Assembly: GCF_016406125.1 (NCBI RefSeq)
Contig: NZ_CP066339.1
Location: forward strand, 2,604,001 to 2,668,000
Reading direction: 5' to 3'
From: Alicyclobacillus sp. SO9
GTDB taxonomy: Bacteria > Bacillota > Bacilli > Alicyclobacillales > Alicyclobacillaceae
Length of the DNA stretch: 64,000 nucleotides
The notes below the pieces were generated by a model. That model ran no database searches. It saw only the letters and a program-made list of their open reading frames with translations, and was not told the DNA's origin. The translations under genes and the position numbers were made by a program. Positions 7,481 through 17,101 of this stretch are shown here, piece by piece; position 1 is the first letter of the stretch, and each line of letters starts with the position of its first letter.

Positions 7481-10315
7481 TCAAGGACCTTCGCTAAAAA
7501 AGCGGCGAATTCGAGCCATAATACTTTCTTCGGTATCCACTACTGGTGACACGCTGGCTAAAGATTTAATGAAGCTTTTTCCGTACCGTGCTGTGACAAT
7601 TCGCTTGTCGTATACGACCACGGCCCCTTTATCGGTTGTCGAGCGAATCAGTCTGCCAAATCCTTGGCGAAAGCGGACCACGGCTTGCGGGAGGCTGGCG
7701 TCTCGAAAAGAGCTCTTCCCGCGGGCTTCAAGCAGTTGGTGTCGCGCGACAGTTACCGGGTGCGTCGGCGGAGCAAAGGGCAAGCGGATAATGACCAGTG
7801 TCCGCAGTTGATCGCCCGGCAGGTCAATGCCTTCCCAAAAGGACTGTGCGCCAAGCAAAATGCTCTTCGGTTGTCTTCGGAATGTCTTGAGTAGTTGGCT
7901 GCGGTTTCCGTCCACGCCTTGCGCCAAAACGTCATAGCCGGCTTCCTGTAAAGGCTCTCGAAGTACATTTGCGGTCGCCCTAAGCATAGCGTGACTGGTA
8001 AATAGGGCGAGCACGCGGCCGTCACTTGCTTTGGTCAAGTGGTAGAGAGAATCACTTAGCCATGTAGCGGATTCTGCGTCAGACAGGGGCGCTAGGTCCG
8101 GAACGTCTTTGGGTACGCATAGAAGTGCTTGCCGGCGCAAATCAAACGGCGATTCAACGGCAATGGATGCCAAGCGGCCGTCTAGTTCGACGTTGACGAG
8201 TCCTAGCTGTTCCTTTGTAAACTGGAACGAATGATTCACTGACAGTGTAGCAGAGGTAAGAATCACGCTGCTTTTACTGTTAAACACCCGTTCTTCCAGT
8301 AACGGGGCTACTTCTATCGGGGCCCTGTGCAGGCTTGTCCAGCGCTTGTGTCCGATTCGTTGAATTTCTACCCATGTAACCCAATCATCTTTAAAATCAG
8401 CAGCTTCGGACAGTGTTTGGATATTCGATCCGATTTCTGGATAAAAACCAATTCCGTCAAGCAGTCGTCCTGCTAAATCTTCGTCCGGCTCATCTTCTGC
8501 CGATTCCGCCACCTTCTCCAGCAACTCCGATAGGTCAGTCCACATCTCCGTCAACAGGTCAATATCGTTCAGGAAATTCTTCCAGGACGGATTCGATTCA
8601 ATGTCCTGACTGATGCGGAATTCGTTTTTCTCACTTGGCACGAGACTTGAGAGTGTCAGAAATGTCTGTTCTACTTGGCTGCGCAAGCTTCCGGTGCGAT
8701 GGATGATTTCGTTGAGCCACGCCATTAGTGCCTGACTCTCAACACTTCCCGCTCCCTGCAGTCTCTGAGCAAGTTCTGCGAGCACTCCCTGCCGCTCGTT
8801 ATCTCTGATAAGTCGTCCAAATAGCGACATCATCTGTCGATAGTGGGTTTCTGCCCCCAAGTGCTTTGTGGCCTGTTCTTCAAGGTGATGAGCCTCGTCG
8901 ACAATGAGCTTGTCATAAAACGGGAGCACATGGTGTTCTGCTTTTAAGTCAGAAAAAATGAGAGAATGGTTCGTCACCACTAAGTCAGCCTCGTAGGCCT
9001 TCGTCCGTGCGCGGAAGTAATAACAGTGTTTAAAAAAAGGACAGCGTTTGTTAATGCAGGTTTCGGTTTCACTTTGGATGCGCGGCCATACATCTCTCGA
9101 GTTGCCGGACAAGCCCAGTTCTTCCCTGTCGCCTGCAGGAGTTCCTGTCAACCACGTTAACAGTTTCATATAGGTGACGATTTCTTCCCGTTGTGTACTC
9201 CAGTTTAAACTGTCCACGTCGCTGTGGAGTTTGCGCATGCACACATAGTGCGTTCGGCCCTTAAAGACGCTCAGTTTTAACGGAAAAGGCAATACCTGCC
9301 GCAAGGTAGGGAAATCCCTTGTTCGAATTTGTTCCTGGAGAGCGATAGTATGTGTGGAAATCATCACGCGTGCATCTTCGCGAGCGGCATAGAGTGCGGC
9401 CGGAATCAAGTACGCGAGCGATTTGCCTGTACCTGTTCCAGCTTCCGCCAAGAGATGCTGGTCTCCTGAAAGTGCTTGGGCAACAGCTTCAACCATTTTT
9501 TGCTGACCGGGCCGCACCTCAAACGAAGGCAGGGCTTGTTTGAGGGCACTTTCCTGCTGTACATAGTCGACAGCTGCTTGCGTCAATTCACGTACATACG
9601 TCTTTCTGGATTCTGAATCCATCTCTTCGTCTTCCCAGGGAGTATCTTTGCTAAATACGAGTCCCCGAACACTCTGTACAGTTGCTGGCAAGCTGTCTCC
9701 ATTTTGTTGGTATCGCCTTTCAGATTGCAGCAAGAACCACTCTGCAGTGGTTCTCGAAAACAACCCTGCCAAACGAGCCAGTTGTTGCAAAGTGCCGTAG
9801 GGCAGTGTCAATGCTTTGCGCTCAAGGCTGCTCAGGACTTGTTGTGTGGTTTCTGCGTCGCTCATGGCTCGATGGGCCTGTTTCAGCTCCACATTGTTAC
9901 GGAGAGCTACGTCGCCGAGACGGAAGTCTTGCTCCTCGGGTTCCAGGACCTGTGCCAACAGCAAAGTATCCAAGCCATCTGCAGAGCATGGTAATTCGTA
10001 TCCGTTTTGTTCACAGGCTGCTTCAATGAAAGACAAGTCAAATTGAACATTATGGCCTACTACGGTGGCCCCGTCCAAAAACTTTAACAGTTTTGGCAAC
10101 ACGGTTGACAAGGACGGCGCAGCCTCCAGTGCCTCTTTTGGAATCGATGTCAACTGAAAAATATCGTCAGAAACAGTCCTTTCGGGCCGGACCAGGGAAT
10201 GAAACCGGTCAATCTCCTGGTCGTAGTCCACTTTTAGAGCAGCAATTTCTATAATTTCATCCTGGTTAGAACGCAGGCCGGTGGTTTCTAAATCCAAAGT
10301 TACCAGAATCGCCAT
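7481..10315 (-). CDS. dinG: DinG-family helicase with N-terminal 3'-5' exonuclease
   Basis: A 944-residue fusion. Residues 1-170 form a DnaQ-like exonuclease (LDLETTG, GHNVQFDLSF, HRAMSDA). The rest is an XPD/DinG superfamily 2 helicase with Walker A GTGTGKS (about 290), ISTHTIALQEQ, VTNHSLIFSD, Walker B DEAHH and motif VI RFRQGFGRLIR. Four cysteines (HYVCMRK, ETCINKRCPFFKHC) sit where XPD proteins bind a 4Fe-4S cluster, so this copy may keep helicase activity; the S. aureus homologue is a nuclease without it. The start ATG follows AAAAGGGGCG. In B. subtilis dinG is also near ypmA and birA. Repair of replication blocks is the likely role. Confidence 0.93.
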   Translation of the reverse strand: MAILVTLDLETTGLRSNQDEIIEIAALKVDYDQEIDRFHSLVRPERTVSDDIFQLTSIPKEALEAAPSLSTVLPKLLKFLDGATVVGHNVQFDLSFIEAACEQNGYELPCSADGLDTLLLAQVLEPEEQDFRLGDVALRNNVELKQAHRAMSDAETTQQVLSSLERKALTLPYGTLQQLARLAGLFSRTTAEWFLLQSERRYQQNGDSLPATVQSVRGLVFSKDTPWEDEEMDSESRKTYVRELTQAAVDYVQQESALKQALPSFEVRPGQQKMVEAVAQALSGDQHLLAEAGTGTGKSLAYLIPAALYAAREDARVMISTHTIALQEQIRTRDFPTLRQVLPFPLKLSVFKGRTHYVCMRKLHSDVDSLNWSTQREEIVTYMKLLTWLTGTPAGDREELGLSGNSRDVWPRIQSETETCINKRCPFFKHCYYFRARTKAYEADLVVTNHSLIFSDLKAEHHVLPFYDKLIVDEAHHLEEQATKHLGAETHYRQMMSLFGRLIRDNERQGVLAELAQRLQGAGSVESQALMAWLNEIIHRTGSLRSQVEQTFLTLSSLVPSEKNEFRISQDIESNPSWKNFLNDIDLLTEMWTDLSELLEKVAESAEDEPDEDLAGRLLDGIGFYPEIGSNIQTLSEAADFKDDWVTWVEIQRIGHKRWTSLHRAPIEVAPLLEERVFNSKSSVILTSATLSVNHSFQFTKEQLGLVNVELDGRLASIAVESPFDLRRQALLCVPKDVPDLAPLSDAESATWLSDSLYHLTKASDGRVLALFTSHAMLRATANVLREPLQEAGYDVLAQGVDGNRSQLLKTFRRQPKSILLGAQSFWEGIDLPGDQLRTLVIIRLPFAPPTHPVTVARHQLLEARGKSSFRDASLPQAVVRFRQGFGRLIRSTTDKGAVVVYDKRIVTARYGKSFIKSLASVSPVVDTEESIMARIRRFFSEGP

Positions 10316-10377
10316 TCGCCCCTTTTAAGACGTTGTTCAATGGCTCTATTCTAGCAGACTCTCTCGACGTGTGAATC

Positions 10378-11766
10378 TCATGTGCGATTCAAATTCCAAA
10401 TTCCCTCTTTCTCGTTGTCGCTTTCTTTCATCTCTGACAAGAGCTGCTTATAATAATGGGTTGCAAGTTGACCAAATTCACTGCCGGAGTGATGAATAAT
10501 TCCTTCCAGAAGAGTGAGTGCCTTTTCTCTGCCGCCTGTTTGCCATTCATATTGGGCTAATGCGATGGTATGGATAAAACTTGCTTCTGATGAGGATTTC
10601 ACTGATTTCAGGATTTTATAGGCCTTTTCCGTCCTATGCTGCAGTAGAAAAATGACGGCAAGCTTTTCTTGATGCCGCGTTTGCCCGCTGCCTAAGGAGA
10701 GGGATTTTTGCAGCACTGCCGCTGCTCTTTCTAGGTCGCCCGCTTCTAGACACACCGTCGCATATTCGTCATATGTACTTGTGTCTCGAGGATTTTGAAG
10801 GACAACTTGTTCATACAATCGAAGGCTTTTACTCAGATTTCCGTTCAGGCGCAAACTACGCGCTCTGCGTAAGAGAAATCCAGAATGACCAGGCATTTCA
10901 AGGAGTGCTTCTTCGGAGAGTTTTAGCGCTGCATCATATTCCCCCAGCTCATTCCAAACATCAACGAGGAGTTCCCGTGCCCTCAAATCATCCTGATTGA
11001 TATCTAGAACTTGTGAGAGGGCTCCGGCGGCTGCACTCCAGTCTGCCATGTTGATGTAACAGTACCCCAGATTAAACCAGGCGTCTTCGTTGTCCGGCTG
11101 TAGGGTCACAACATTTTGAAGGCTATCCACTGCTTTGGTCAAACGTCCCTGTTGAAAATACCCGGCTGCTGAAATTTCGTTGGCAGCGGCTGCAAATCTT
11201 GGTTCTTGGCTTTCGTAAATCCGTTCAAGGTGCCCGATTACATTGGTAAAACGTCCTTGCGCCGTTTCTGCAGCGGAGTAAAACAGCGAGGCCACCACGT
11301 TGTCGGGACTGGATTTCAGGATTTGCAAAAAGAGCGAGGATGCTTCTTCAAACAGCCATAGATTGTAAAAACCTATGGCCTTGTTTAAAAAACTGGTTAG
11401 TTCATTATCTAGATTCATTTGGTTGTCTGACGTCAATGACTGCACCGCCGGGGTTCTGGAATAACTGTTTAAGACGATTTCGTTTTCCTCTTCATCTGCA
11501 CCTTCTGACCCATGCAATGGATGAACGTGGAATTCTGCCTTATTGGTATCTTGCATTACCGCGGTTTCAATCATCTCGTCAATCTGCTCGTCCAGTGTCA
11601 TCCATGCGTTAATTCTTTCTTCAATGTCCTCGCGCAGGCCGTCCAATTGCTGCAATAGATACCCCCACTCAGAAGGGTGTGTCTGCTGAAACCGCAGCAA
11701 AAGGTCATCTACCGCAGATGTATAGAGTACCAGCGTCGGGTCACTTGCGCCATATTGCTCTGACAT
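10378..11766 (-). CDS. Tetratricopeptide repeat protein
   Basis: A 462-residue soluble protein. The first 130 residues are acidic and hydrophilic. From about residue 135 there are at least eight tetratricopeptide repeats, for example NEDAWFNLGYCYINMADWSAA and CLEAGDLERAAAVLQKS. TPR arrays mediate protein-protein contacts, and no catalytic domain is visible. Two adjacent ATGs lie at 11769 and 11766; the second has the better distance to GGGAG. Between dinG and birA, B. subtilis carries panBCD instead, so this gene is an insertion or replacement. It may be distantly related to ypiA, another TPR gene of this neighbourhood, but that is only a guess. Confidence 0.8.
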   Translation of the reverse strand: MSEQYGASDPTLVLYTSAVDDLLLRFQQTHPSEWGYLLQQLDGLREDIEERINAWMTLDEQIDEMIETAVMQDTNKAEFHVHPLHGSEGADEEENEIVLNSYSRTPAVQSLTSDNQMNLDNELTSFLNKAIGFYNLWLFEEASSLFLQILKSSPDNVVASLFYSAAETAQGRFTNVIGHLERIYESQEPRFAAAANEISAAGYFQQGRLTKAVDSLQNVVTLQPDNEDAWFNLGYCYINMADWSAAAGALSQVLDINQDDLRARELLVDVWNELGEYDAALKLSEEALLEMPGHSGFLLRRARSLRLNGNLSKSLRLYEQVVLQNPRDTSTYDEYATVCLEAGDLERAAAVLQKSLSLGSGQTRHQEKLAVIFLLQHRTEKAYKILKSVKSSSEASFIHTIALAQYEWQTGGREKALTLLEGIIHHSGSEFGQLATHYYKQLLSEMKESDNEKEGIWNLNRT

Positions 11767-11867
11767 CATCTCGTCTCCCGTCTTAACTAGCTCGTTTCAC
11801 ATAGCGTGTAACAAGGGTCGGTGCGCTATGCGTTCTGGGAGGGAGGGATTGAGAAAACGACCGTTTA

Positions 11868-12884
11868 CTAGAACAATACATCTCCACTGTGAATGGCTGC
11901 TGTAGACCCGTCCGTCAAACGGAGTTGCAAAACGCCTTGATTATCTACATTGATTGCAGTGCCCTCAACAAGACCTTGAGGGGTCTGGACGCGGATGCTT
12001 CTCCCTATTGTGACGCATCGTTTTCGCCATTCGTCAGCCACGCCGACGAATCCAGCGTCTCCATTTACGAGAGACCTGTACATGGTTTCAAACTCTGACA
12101 ATATCGCTCCCGCAAGCTGCGACTGATTCACTTCAGCCCCTGATTCAATCAGCAAAGACGTCGCAATCCTCTTCAGTTCGTGTGGAATTTGAGCATCCGC
12201 TACATTGCTGTTTAGCCCGATTCCAAGCACGACGTGGTCGACGGATTCACCTCCTGCTCGCAATTCGGCAAGAATGCCGCAAACCTTTTTATTTTTGTAG
12301 AGCAAGTCATTCGGCCACTTGATATCGAGGGATACACCAGTGACTGTCTCGACTGCGCGTGCAACCGCCACGCTCGCCATTAGTGTCACTTCGGCGGCTC
12401 TTAGAAGAGGGAACGACCGCTTGAGAACAACAGACATCCAGAGTCCTCCTTCAGGAGAATTCCAGTTGCGTCCGTGTCGGCCTTTCCCGCCTTCTTGCCT
12501 GAGCGCTGCCACAACCGTACCGTGTTCAGTAGCTGGCTGTCTCGCCAATTGGTTTGCAATTACATTGGTGGAAGCGACGGAAGGATACCATACAACGTGT
12601 GAGCCTAGTTCCGCATCATCCCTTAGGTACGGTTGCAAGAGAGATTGTAGGATGATGTTCGGTGAACGAATCAAACGGTAACCGCGGCGAGGGACAGCAT
12701 CGAACTCAAATCCTAAATCCTCCAGTCCCCGAATGTGTTTCCAGACGGCGGTGCGAGTGATGCTTAGTTCATCTGCAAGATTGCCTCCCGAGATGTAGTT
12801 GGTCCCGGCAGAGATAAAACGGTCAACAATGTCTATTCGAATGTCCTCTGTATGCAGGCGTAATGTGTTTGATTCGTGATTCAT
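11868..12884 (-). CDS. birA: Bifunctional biotin ligase / biotin operon repressor BirA
   Basis: A 338-residue BirA. An N-terminal winged-helix domain (about residues 15-70, with LSITRTAVWKHIRGLE as recognition part) is joined to a biotin-protein ligase domain with the adenylate loop GGKGRHGRNW, IKWPNDLL and VVLGIGLN. A C-terminal SH3-like domain follows. The enzyme makes biotinyl-AMP and biotinylates acetyl-CoA carboxylase. The loaded form represses biotin genes in species with the winged helix. Its ATG shares one base with the cca stop (TGATG), so it is translationally coupled to cca. No biotin synthesis genes lie in the window. Confidence 0.95.
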   Translation of the reverse strand: MNHESNTLRLHTEDIRIDIVDRFISAGTNYISGGNLADELSITRTAVWKHIRGLEDLGFEFDAVPRRGYRLIRSPNIILQSLLQPYLRDDAELGSHVVWYPSVASTNVIANQLARQPATEHGTVVAALRQEGGKGRHGRNWNSPEGGLWMSVVLKRSFPLLRAAEVTLMASVAVARAVETVTGVSLDIKWPNDLLYKNKKVCGILAELRAGGESVDHVVLGIGLNSNVADAQIPHELKRIATSLLIESGAEVNQSQLAGAILSEFETMYRSLVNGDAGFVGVADEWRKRCVTIGRSIRVQTPQGLVEGTAINVDNQGVLQLRLTDGSTAAIHSGDVLF

Positions 12885-14185
12885 CAGCGACCGTCTCCTT
12901 CTATTAGTTCACGTGTGCGGTTTAGCAGAGCCTGTCTGCTGTTTCGAACACTGCCCGCCAATACGTCCTGAGCCAGTTGCCGCTGTACGCTGCCAATGAG
13001 CGGTCCCTTTGCTCCGAGTTGTAAGATGTCGCTGCCGTTGATATGCAAGTCACTCAGTTTAAACAGAGGTTGCGTTGCGCAGTATTGTTTGAATAGATTC
13101 AGACAGGTACGGTTCTGATACCTACTAGCTGTGGTGCTGCCGAGTTGCATCCAGTCGTATATACGGCATGCAAGTTCAACAGTTGTGGATTCATATTCAA
13201 ACAAGACCTGTCGCCAACGGGCTTCAGACCACTCCTCAATCTCCGCTTGCATCAGTTGTGCAGCAGTACGGGCCACTTTTAACTGTTTCTTTGCCCATGC
13301 CATCTCTGTAAGAGATGTAATGATGGATTCTGTAAAATTGGGTACAACGGCGAGAATTGTAGCCAAACAGCCAACCCGGCGTACGTTGGGGTCGCTTACA
13401 GGCAAACTGTCTATCGTTTTGTACCAGGCCAGCGCCAATGACGGAGAGACATCGGGTCGATGAAGCAGATGTTGTATTCCTTGTTTCATGTGTACAAGCG
13501 TGGGCCGAGAATCTTCAAGCCAATTGCCTGATGCCAAAAGACCTGCTACGAACCACCAATTGGAATTTGCGATTTTTGCAAGTTCCTGACCAATTCGCTC
13601 TGAGGACACACTTTTCAATCTGTGTGACGCTTCGTACATGGCAGTCAAAGTTGCTTCGTCAATTGTAAACTCCAGTTCCGCTGAGAGTCGCAGGCCCCGC
13701 AGTATCCGCAGACTATCTTCTCGAAATCGCGCACTCGGGAGTCCTACGGCTCTGATAGTAGAGGTCGATAAATCTGCTGTGCCGGCAAACGGATCGACAA
13801 GTGTTCCACGAACATCCACCGCCATTGCATTGATTGTAAAATCCCGACGGGCCAAGTCATCTGTTACACTGTTGGCAAATGTAACTACATCCGGGTGACG
13901 TCCGTCCGTATAGGTTCCGTCCAACCGGTAAGTCGTGATTTCGACTGGACTGTCTGTTGTCAAAACAGTTACTGTACCGTGCTTGAGACCGGTACAAAGT
14001 ACGCTCTCAAACAGACTGACGACCTGTTCAGGAGTTGCATTTGTAGCGACGTCGTAATCGTGAACACGACGCCCCAGCAAGCCATCTCTGACGCAACCGC
14101 CTACGAGAAAAGCTTCGAAACCAGAAGAGAGTAGCCGCTGGAGCACCTTTACAACAAACTCTGGCAAAGAGAAAAATGTCTTCAT
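12884..14185 (-). CDS. cca: CCA tRNA nucleotidyltransferase
   Basis: A 433-residue class II CCA-adding enzyme that builds or repairs the 3' CCA end of tRNAs. The head domain carries FLVGGCVRDGLLGR, the metal-binding DYD in VHDYDVAT, and RRDFTINAMAVD (about residues 110-121), followed by RLSAELEFTID and the neck and body helices. It overlaps bshA at its start (ATGA) and birA at its stop, so bshA-cca-birA is one coupled unit, as in B. subtilis. Both tRNA genes in this window already encode CCA, so the enzyme probably serves mainly for repair or for other tRNAs. Confidence 0.95.
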   Translation of the reverse strand: MKTFFSLPEFVVKVLQRLLSSGFEAFLVGGCVRDGLLGRRVHDYDVATNATPEQVVSLFESVLCTGLKHGTVTVLTTDSPVEITTYRLDGTYTDGRHPDVVTFANSVTDDLARRDFTINAMAVDVRGTLVDPFAGTADLSTSTIRAVGLPSARFREDSLRILRGLRLSAELEFTIDEATLTAMYEASHRLKSVSSERIGQELAKIANSNWWFVAGLLASGNWLEDSRPTLVHMKQGIQHLLHRPDVSPSLALAWYKTIDSLPVSDPNVRRVGCLATILAVVPNFTESIITSLTEMAWAKKQLKVARTAAQLMQAEIEEWSEARWRQVLFEYESTTVELACRIYDWMQLGSTTASRYQNRTCLNLFKQYCATQPLFKLSDLHINGSDILQLGAKGPLIGSVQRQLAQDVLAGSVRNSRQALLNRTRELIEGDGR

Positions 14186-15315
14186 GAGTGCGAATGTTCG
14201 ATGAGGCGACGGTATAGTGACTCGTATTCCTTTACTTTGGACTCCATTTGAAATTCCTCCACGGCCCGGCTTCTGGCGGCAGCTGACATCCTCTGATATT
14301 CGGCCGGGTTCTGCAACAAGCGAACCGCGTAATCGGCCATGGCACGGATGTCTCCAACGGGGGCTAAAAATCCTGATTTCCCTTGTTGGACAACCTCCGG
14401 AATACCGCCGGCGGTACTTCCGATAACTGGGACACCGCTTGCCATGGCTTCAAGCGCTACTAAGCCGAAGCTTTCCTTTTGAGAGGGCAGGCAAAATAAA
14501 TCAGCGGCGTTGAACAGCGGAGCAACGTCATCCTGATTGCCAAGAAAGAAAACGTCTCGCTCGAGCGATTCACTTTGTACCATGTCTCTTATGGCGTTTA
14601 GCTCTGGTCCCTCGCCGACGAGAAGCAATCTTGCTTCCACGCGATTTCGCACCAGTTTAAACATTCGAACCAAATCGTCGATTCGCTTAACCTGGCGGAA
14701 GTTGGATACATGGAGCAGGAGTTTTTCGTCGTTTGGTGCAAAGCTGTTGCGGATGTGACTTGCTGTTCTCGGCTGAAACAAATCTGTATCAATAAAGTTG
14801 TAAATTGTATCGATGTCTCGAGAAATACTAAATACGTCTTTGGTTTGCTGGACCAAGCTGTTGCTGACTGCTGTCACGGCGTCGCTCTTTTCAATTCCGA
14901 GCTTAATCACTTCATACAGGCTCTTGTCCTGAGCAAGTACCGTTACATCCGTTCCGTGCAAAGTCGTGACCACTTTTACGTCGTGGTCTTTTGAAACCAT
15001 ATTTTTCGCCAAGAACGCTGAAACAGCAAACGGCAATGCGTAGTGTGCATGCAAAATCTGTAATTGGTAGCGTTCAATGATATCTGCCATAAGTGCAGCC
15101 AAGGTAAAGTCATGAGGCGGCGTGCGCAGAACCGGATAAGTCATGGTGTCCATTTCGTGAATATAAATATTTGGGTCAAATTGTCCAAGTCGAAAAGGGA
15201 TATCTGTAACGATGAAATGCACCTGATGTCCTCTGCGAGCCAGTGCCTTGCCAAGTTCGGTCGCGACTGCACCGGATCCCCCTATTGTTGGATAACAGCT
15301 GATTCCGATTCGCAT
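14182..15315 (-). CDS. bshA: N-acetyl-alpha-D-glucosaminyl L-malate synthase BshA
   Basis: A 377-residue GT4 glycosyltransferase that joins UDP-GlcNAc to L-malate in the first step of bacillithiol synthesis. The N-terminal CYPTIGGSGAVATELG is the BshA signature. HAHYALP, LHGTDVT and the C-terminal donor-site ESFGLVALEAMASGVPV are typical GT4/BshA parts. The ATG at 15315 lies behind AAGGAGGCGG; an earlier codon at 15333 overlaps that ribosome site. The deacetylase gene bshB1, which sits between mgsA and bshA in B. subtilis, is absent here. The next gene, cca, overlaps by four bases. Confidence 0.94.
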   Translation of the reverse strand: MRIGISCYPTIGGSGAVATELGKALARRGHQVHFIVTDIPFRLGQFDPNIYIHEMDTMTYPVLRTPPHDFTLAALMADIIERYQLQILHAHYALPFAVSAFLAKNMVSKDHDVKVVTTLHGTDVTVLAQDKSLYEVIKLGIEKSDAVTAVSNSLVQQTKDVFSISRDIDTIYNFIDTDLFQPRTASHIRNSFAPNDEKLLLHVSNFRQVKRIDDLVRMFKLVRNRVEARLLLVGEGPELNAIRDMVQSESLERDVFFLGNQDDVAPLFNAADLFCLPSQKESFGLVALEAMASGVPVIGSTAGGIPEVVQQGKSGFLAPVGDIRAMADYAVRLLQNPAEYQRMSAAARSRAVEEFQMESKVKEYESLYRRLIEHSHS

Positions 15316-15396
15316 AAGTCCGCCTCCTTCCAAATGATGTGATGCAAAATTACAGAACCTAAAACGCGTCTTCTGTTCTGCCTTGCAGGCTTTGAA

Positions 15397-15798
15397 CTAG
15401 TCTTCACGAACGATTGAGCGCCAGTCCAGAAGCCCCTGCTCGACGGAACGCATCAAAGCTTCTGCGCTCGCAAGATTTGTTGCAACGGGTACGTCATGTA
15501 CATCACAGAGTCGGAGCAGTGCCGTTATGTCAGGCTCGTGTGGTTGTGCGGTCAGAGGATCACGCAGGAAGATAACGAGATCCATCTCATCTTCGGCAAT
15601 CTTTGCGCCAATTTGTTGGTCTCCGCCATAGGGCCCTGATTGTACCCTGGTAATTGGAAGGTCAGTGGCTTCCTGAATTCTCAATCCCGTCGTTCCGGTT
15701 GCGAACAAGCGATGATTTACAAAAATGTGTTTATAAGCAAGTGCAAAGTTGACAATGGTATCTTTCTTGGAATCGTGTGCAATGAGAGCAATGTTCAT
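15397..15798 (-). CDS. mgsA: Methylglyoxal synthase
   Basis: A 133-residue MgsA that converts dihydroxyacetone phosphate to methylglyoxal and phosphate, an overflow route from glycolysis. Catalytic and phosphate-binding parts are visible: [10 protein letters not shown] (Asp near 9, catalytic His near 8), [19 protein letters not shown] and the catalytic Asp in VIFLRDPL. The length is normal for the family. RBS and spacing are good (GGGGAGATTTTC before ATG). It lies 27 bases after dapB and 81 bases before bshA. Bacillithiol detoxifies methylglyoxal in Bacillus, so the neighbourhood makes sense. Confidence 0.95.
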   Translation of the reverse strand: MNIALIAHDSKKDTIVNFALAYKHIFVNHRLFATGTTGLRIQEATDLPITRVQSGPYGGDQQIGAKIAEDEMDLVIFLRDPLTAQPHEPDITALLRLCDVHDVPVATNLASAEALMRSVEQGLLDWRSIVRED

Positions 15799-15825
15799 GA
15801 AAATCTCCCCTTTCTGCGGCTAAGA

Positions 15826-16653
15826 TTACCACAGGATGTGTTCAAGTCCGTAGACCATTCCTGTCAAATCGCGGACTTTTGCGCAGGCCAGTAGAACGCC
15901 GGGCATAAAACTGCTTCGATGGATTGAATCGTGGCGAATTGTCAGAGTTTCCGACATACCGCCAAAAAGCACTTCCTGGTGTGCAACCAACCCTGGTAAG
16001 CGCACACTGTGCACGCGAACGTCGTCTTGCAACAAACCCCTGGCTGGTTGGTTGTCGCTTTCCATCTTGTTGATGTCCGCAATCGTTTTTTCTGTACTTG
16101 CCGTACCCTCGTTCACGCTGCTGTCGGTTTCACGGAACTGCTCGGAAATGATGGTAGCCGTACGTTTTGCAGTTCCGGATGGTGCATCCTTTTTGCCGTC
16201 GTGGTGCAATTCTACAATCTCAGCTCTGGCAAAGTAGGATGCGGCCTCTTTGGCAAATCTCATCATTAAGAGTGCACCGATGGCAAAGTTCGGGGCTGCA
16301 ATTCCTCCCAACCCTTGGTCCACGCTCAACTGATGCCACTTGTCAAGGTCAGCCTGAGTGTATCCAGTGGCACCTATGACTGGGCGTACTCCGTATGTAA
16401 GAACTTGATTGACATTTTCTACGACACTTCTCGCATCTGTAAAATCAAGCCAAACGTCGGGCTTTGTTTCAGCAAGCAGGCTGTCCAAATTATCATAGAC
16501 AGGAAATGCATCTAAGTCAGGGGCTTGTCCAATTGTATGAACCAATCCGCTGGTAACAGCGAAACGGGCGTCGGCCTGCAATGCTTTGACAGCCTCTCGT
16601 CCCATCTTTCCGCCCGCTCCGCCGACGGCTACTCGTATTACTGATTCTGACAC
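15826..16653 (-). CDS. dapB: 4-hydroxy-tetrahydrodipicolinate reductase
   Basis: A 275-residue DapB of lysine, diaminopimelate and dipicolinate synthesis. The N-terminal nucleotide-binding loop is VAVGGAGGKMG. GVRPVIGATGYT, AAPNFAIGA and the catalytic/substrate motif ELHHDGKKDAPSGTA follow in order. I choose the GTG at 16653 because AAGGAG lies eight bases upstream; a GTG three codons earlier is too close to that site. In sporulating Bacillales the pathway also feeds dipicolinate into spores. The gene directly follows the small TPR gene, whose stop overlaps the ribosome site. Confidence 0.95.
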   Translation of the reverse strand: MSESVIRVAVGGAGGKMGREAVKALQADARFAVTSGLVHTIGQAPDLDAFPVYDNLDSLLAETKPDVWLDFTDARSVVENVNQVLTYGVRPVIGATGYTQADLDKWHQLSVDQGLGGIAAPNFAIGALLMMRFAKEAASYFARAEIVELHHDGKKDAPSGTAKRTATIISEQFRETDSSVNEGTASTEKTIADINKMESDNQPARGLLQDDVRVHSVRLPGLVAHQEVLFGGMSETLTIRHDSIHRSSFMPGVLLACAKVRDLTGMVYGLEHILW

Positions 16654-16658
16654 GTCTT

Positions 16659-17051
16659 TCACTCCTTGTGTGACTGTAAACGCTCGTAGAGGGCCTCTGC
16701 CTGTTGATTCAAGGGATCTTTAGACATTGCCTTGCGCAGCAAAGCTTGAGCTTTCGTAGTTTTTCCCTCTTCCACTGCGGTTTTCGCCTGTTGCAGTAAG
16801 ATGTACGCACAGATAATATCCAAGTGTTCCTGATACAGTTGATTTTTGGGCTCTGTGTTGACTGCGCGTTGGGCCCACTTTCGTGCTAAGTCGTACTCCC
16901 CGTTTCTCCAAGCCGTCATGGAACCGTGAAAAGCGTATTCCGCATTATCGGGATCGGACTCGATGGCTTTGCGAAATGCATTGAGCGCCTTGTCATGGGA
17001 CCCAATGAACAAATAAGAAAACCCTGACTTCAACAGCTGTGTGCCGCGCAT
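16659..17051 (-). CDS. Small TPR-repeat protein
   Basis: A 130-residue soluble protein built of about three tetratricopeptide repeats: GSHDKALNAFRKAIESDPDN, NGEYDLARKWAQRAVNTEP and a degenerate third repeat near GKTTKAQALLRKAMSKDP. No catalytic part is visible. It lies between mazG-like and dapB in one operon, where B. subtilis has no such gene. The start follows GGGGGGTGAGAAG at suitable spacing. The role is unknown; the repeats suggest a protein-binding adaptor. Confidence 0.75.
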   Translation of the reverse strand: MRGTQLLKSGFSYLFIGSHDKALNAFRKAIESDPDNAEYAFHGSMTAWRNGEYDLARKWAQRAVNTEPKNQLYQEHLDIICAYILLQQAKTAVEEGKTTKAQALLRKAMSKDPLNQQAEALYERLQSHKE

Positions 17052-17101
17052 CTTCTCACCCCCCTATCTATGGTATTAGAAGGATGAAAAAGTGGCGTGG
17101 A

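Noticed and set aside
11801-11830. Weak inverted repeat CATAGCG/CGCTATG after the birA gene
   Set aside because: Seven pairs with a 16-base loop and no T-run are not enough for a terminator or operator.
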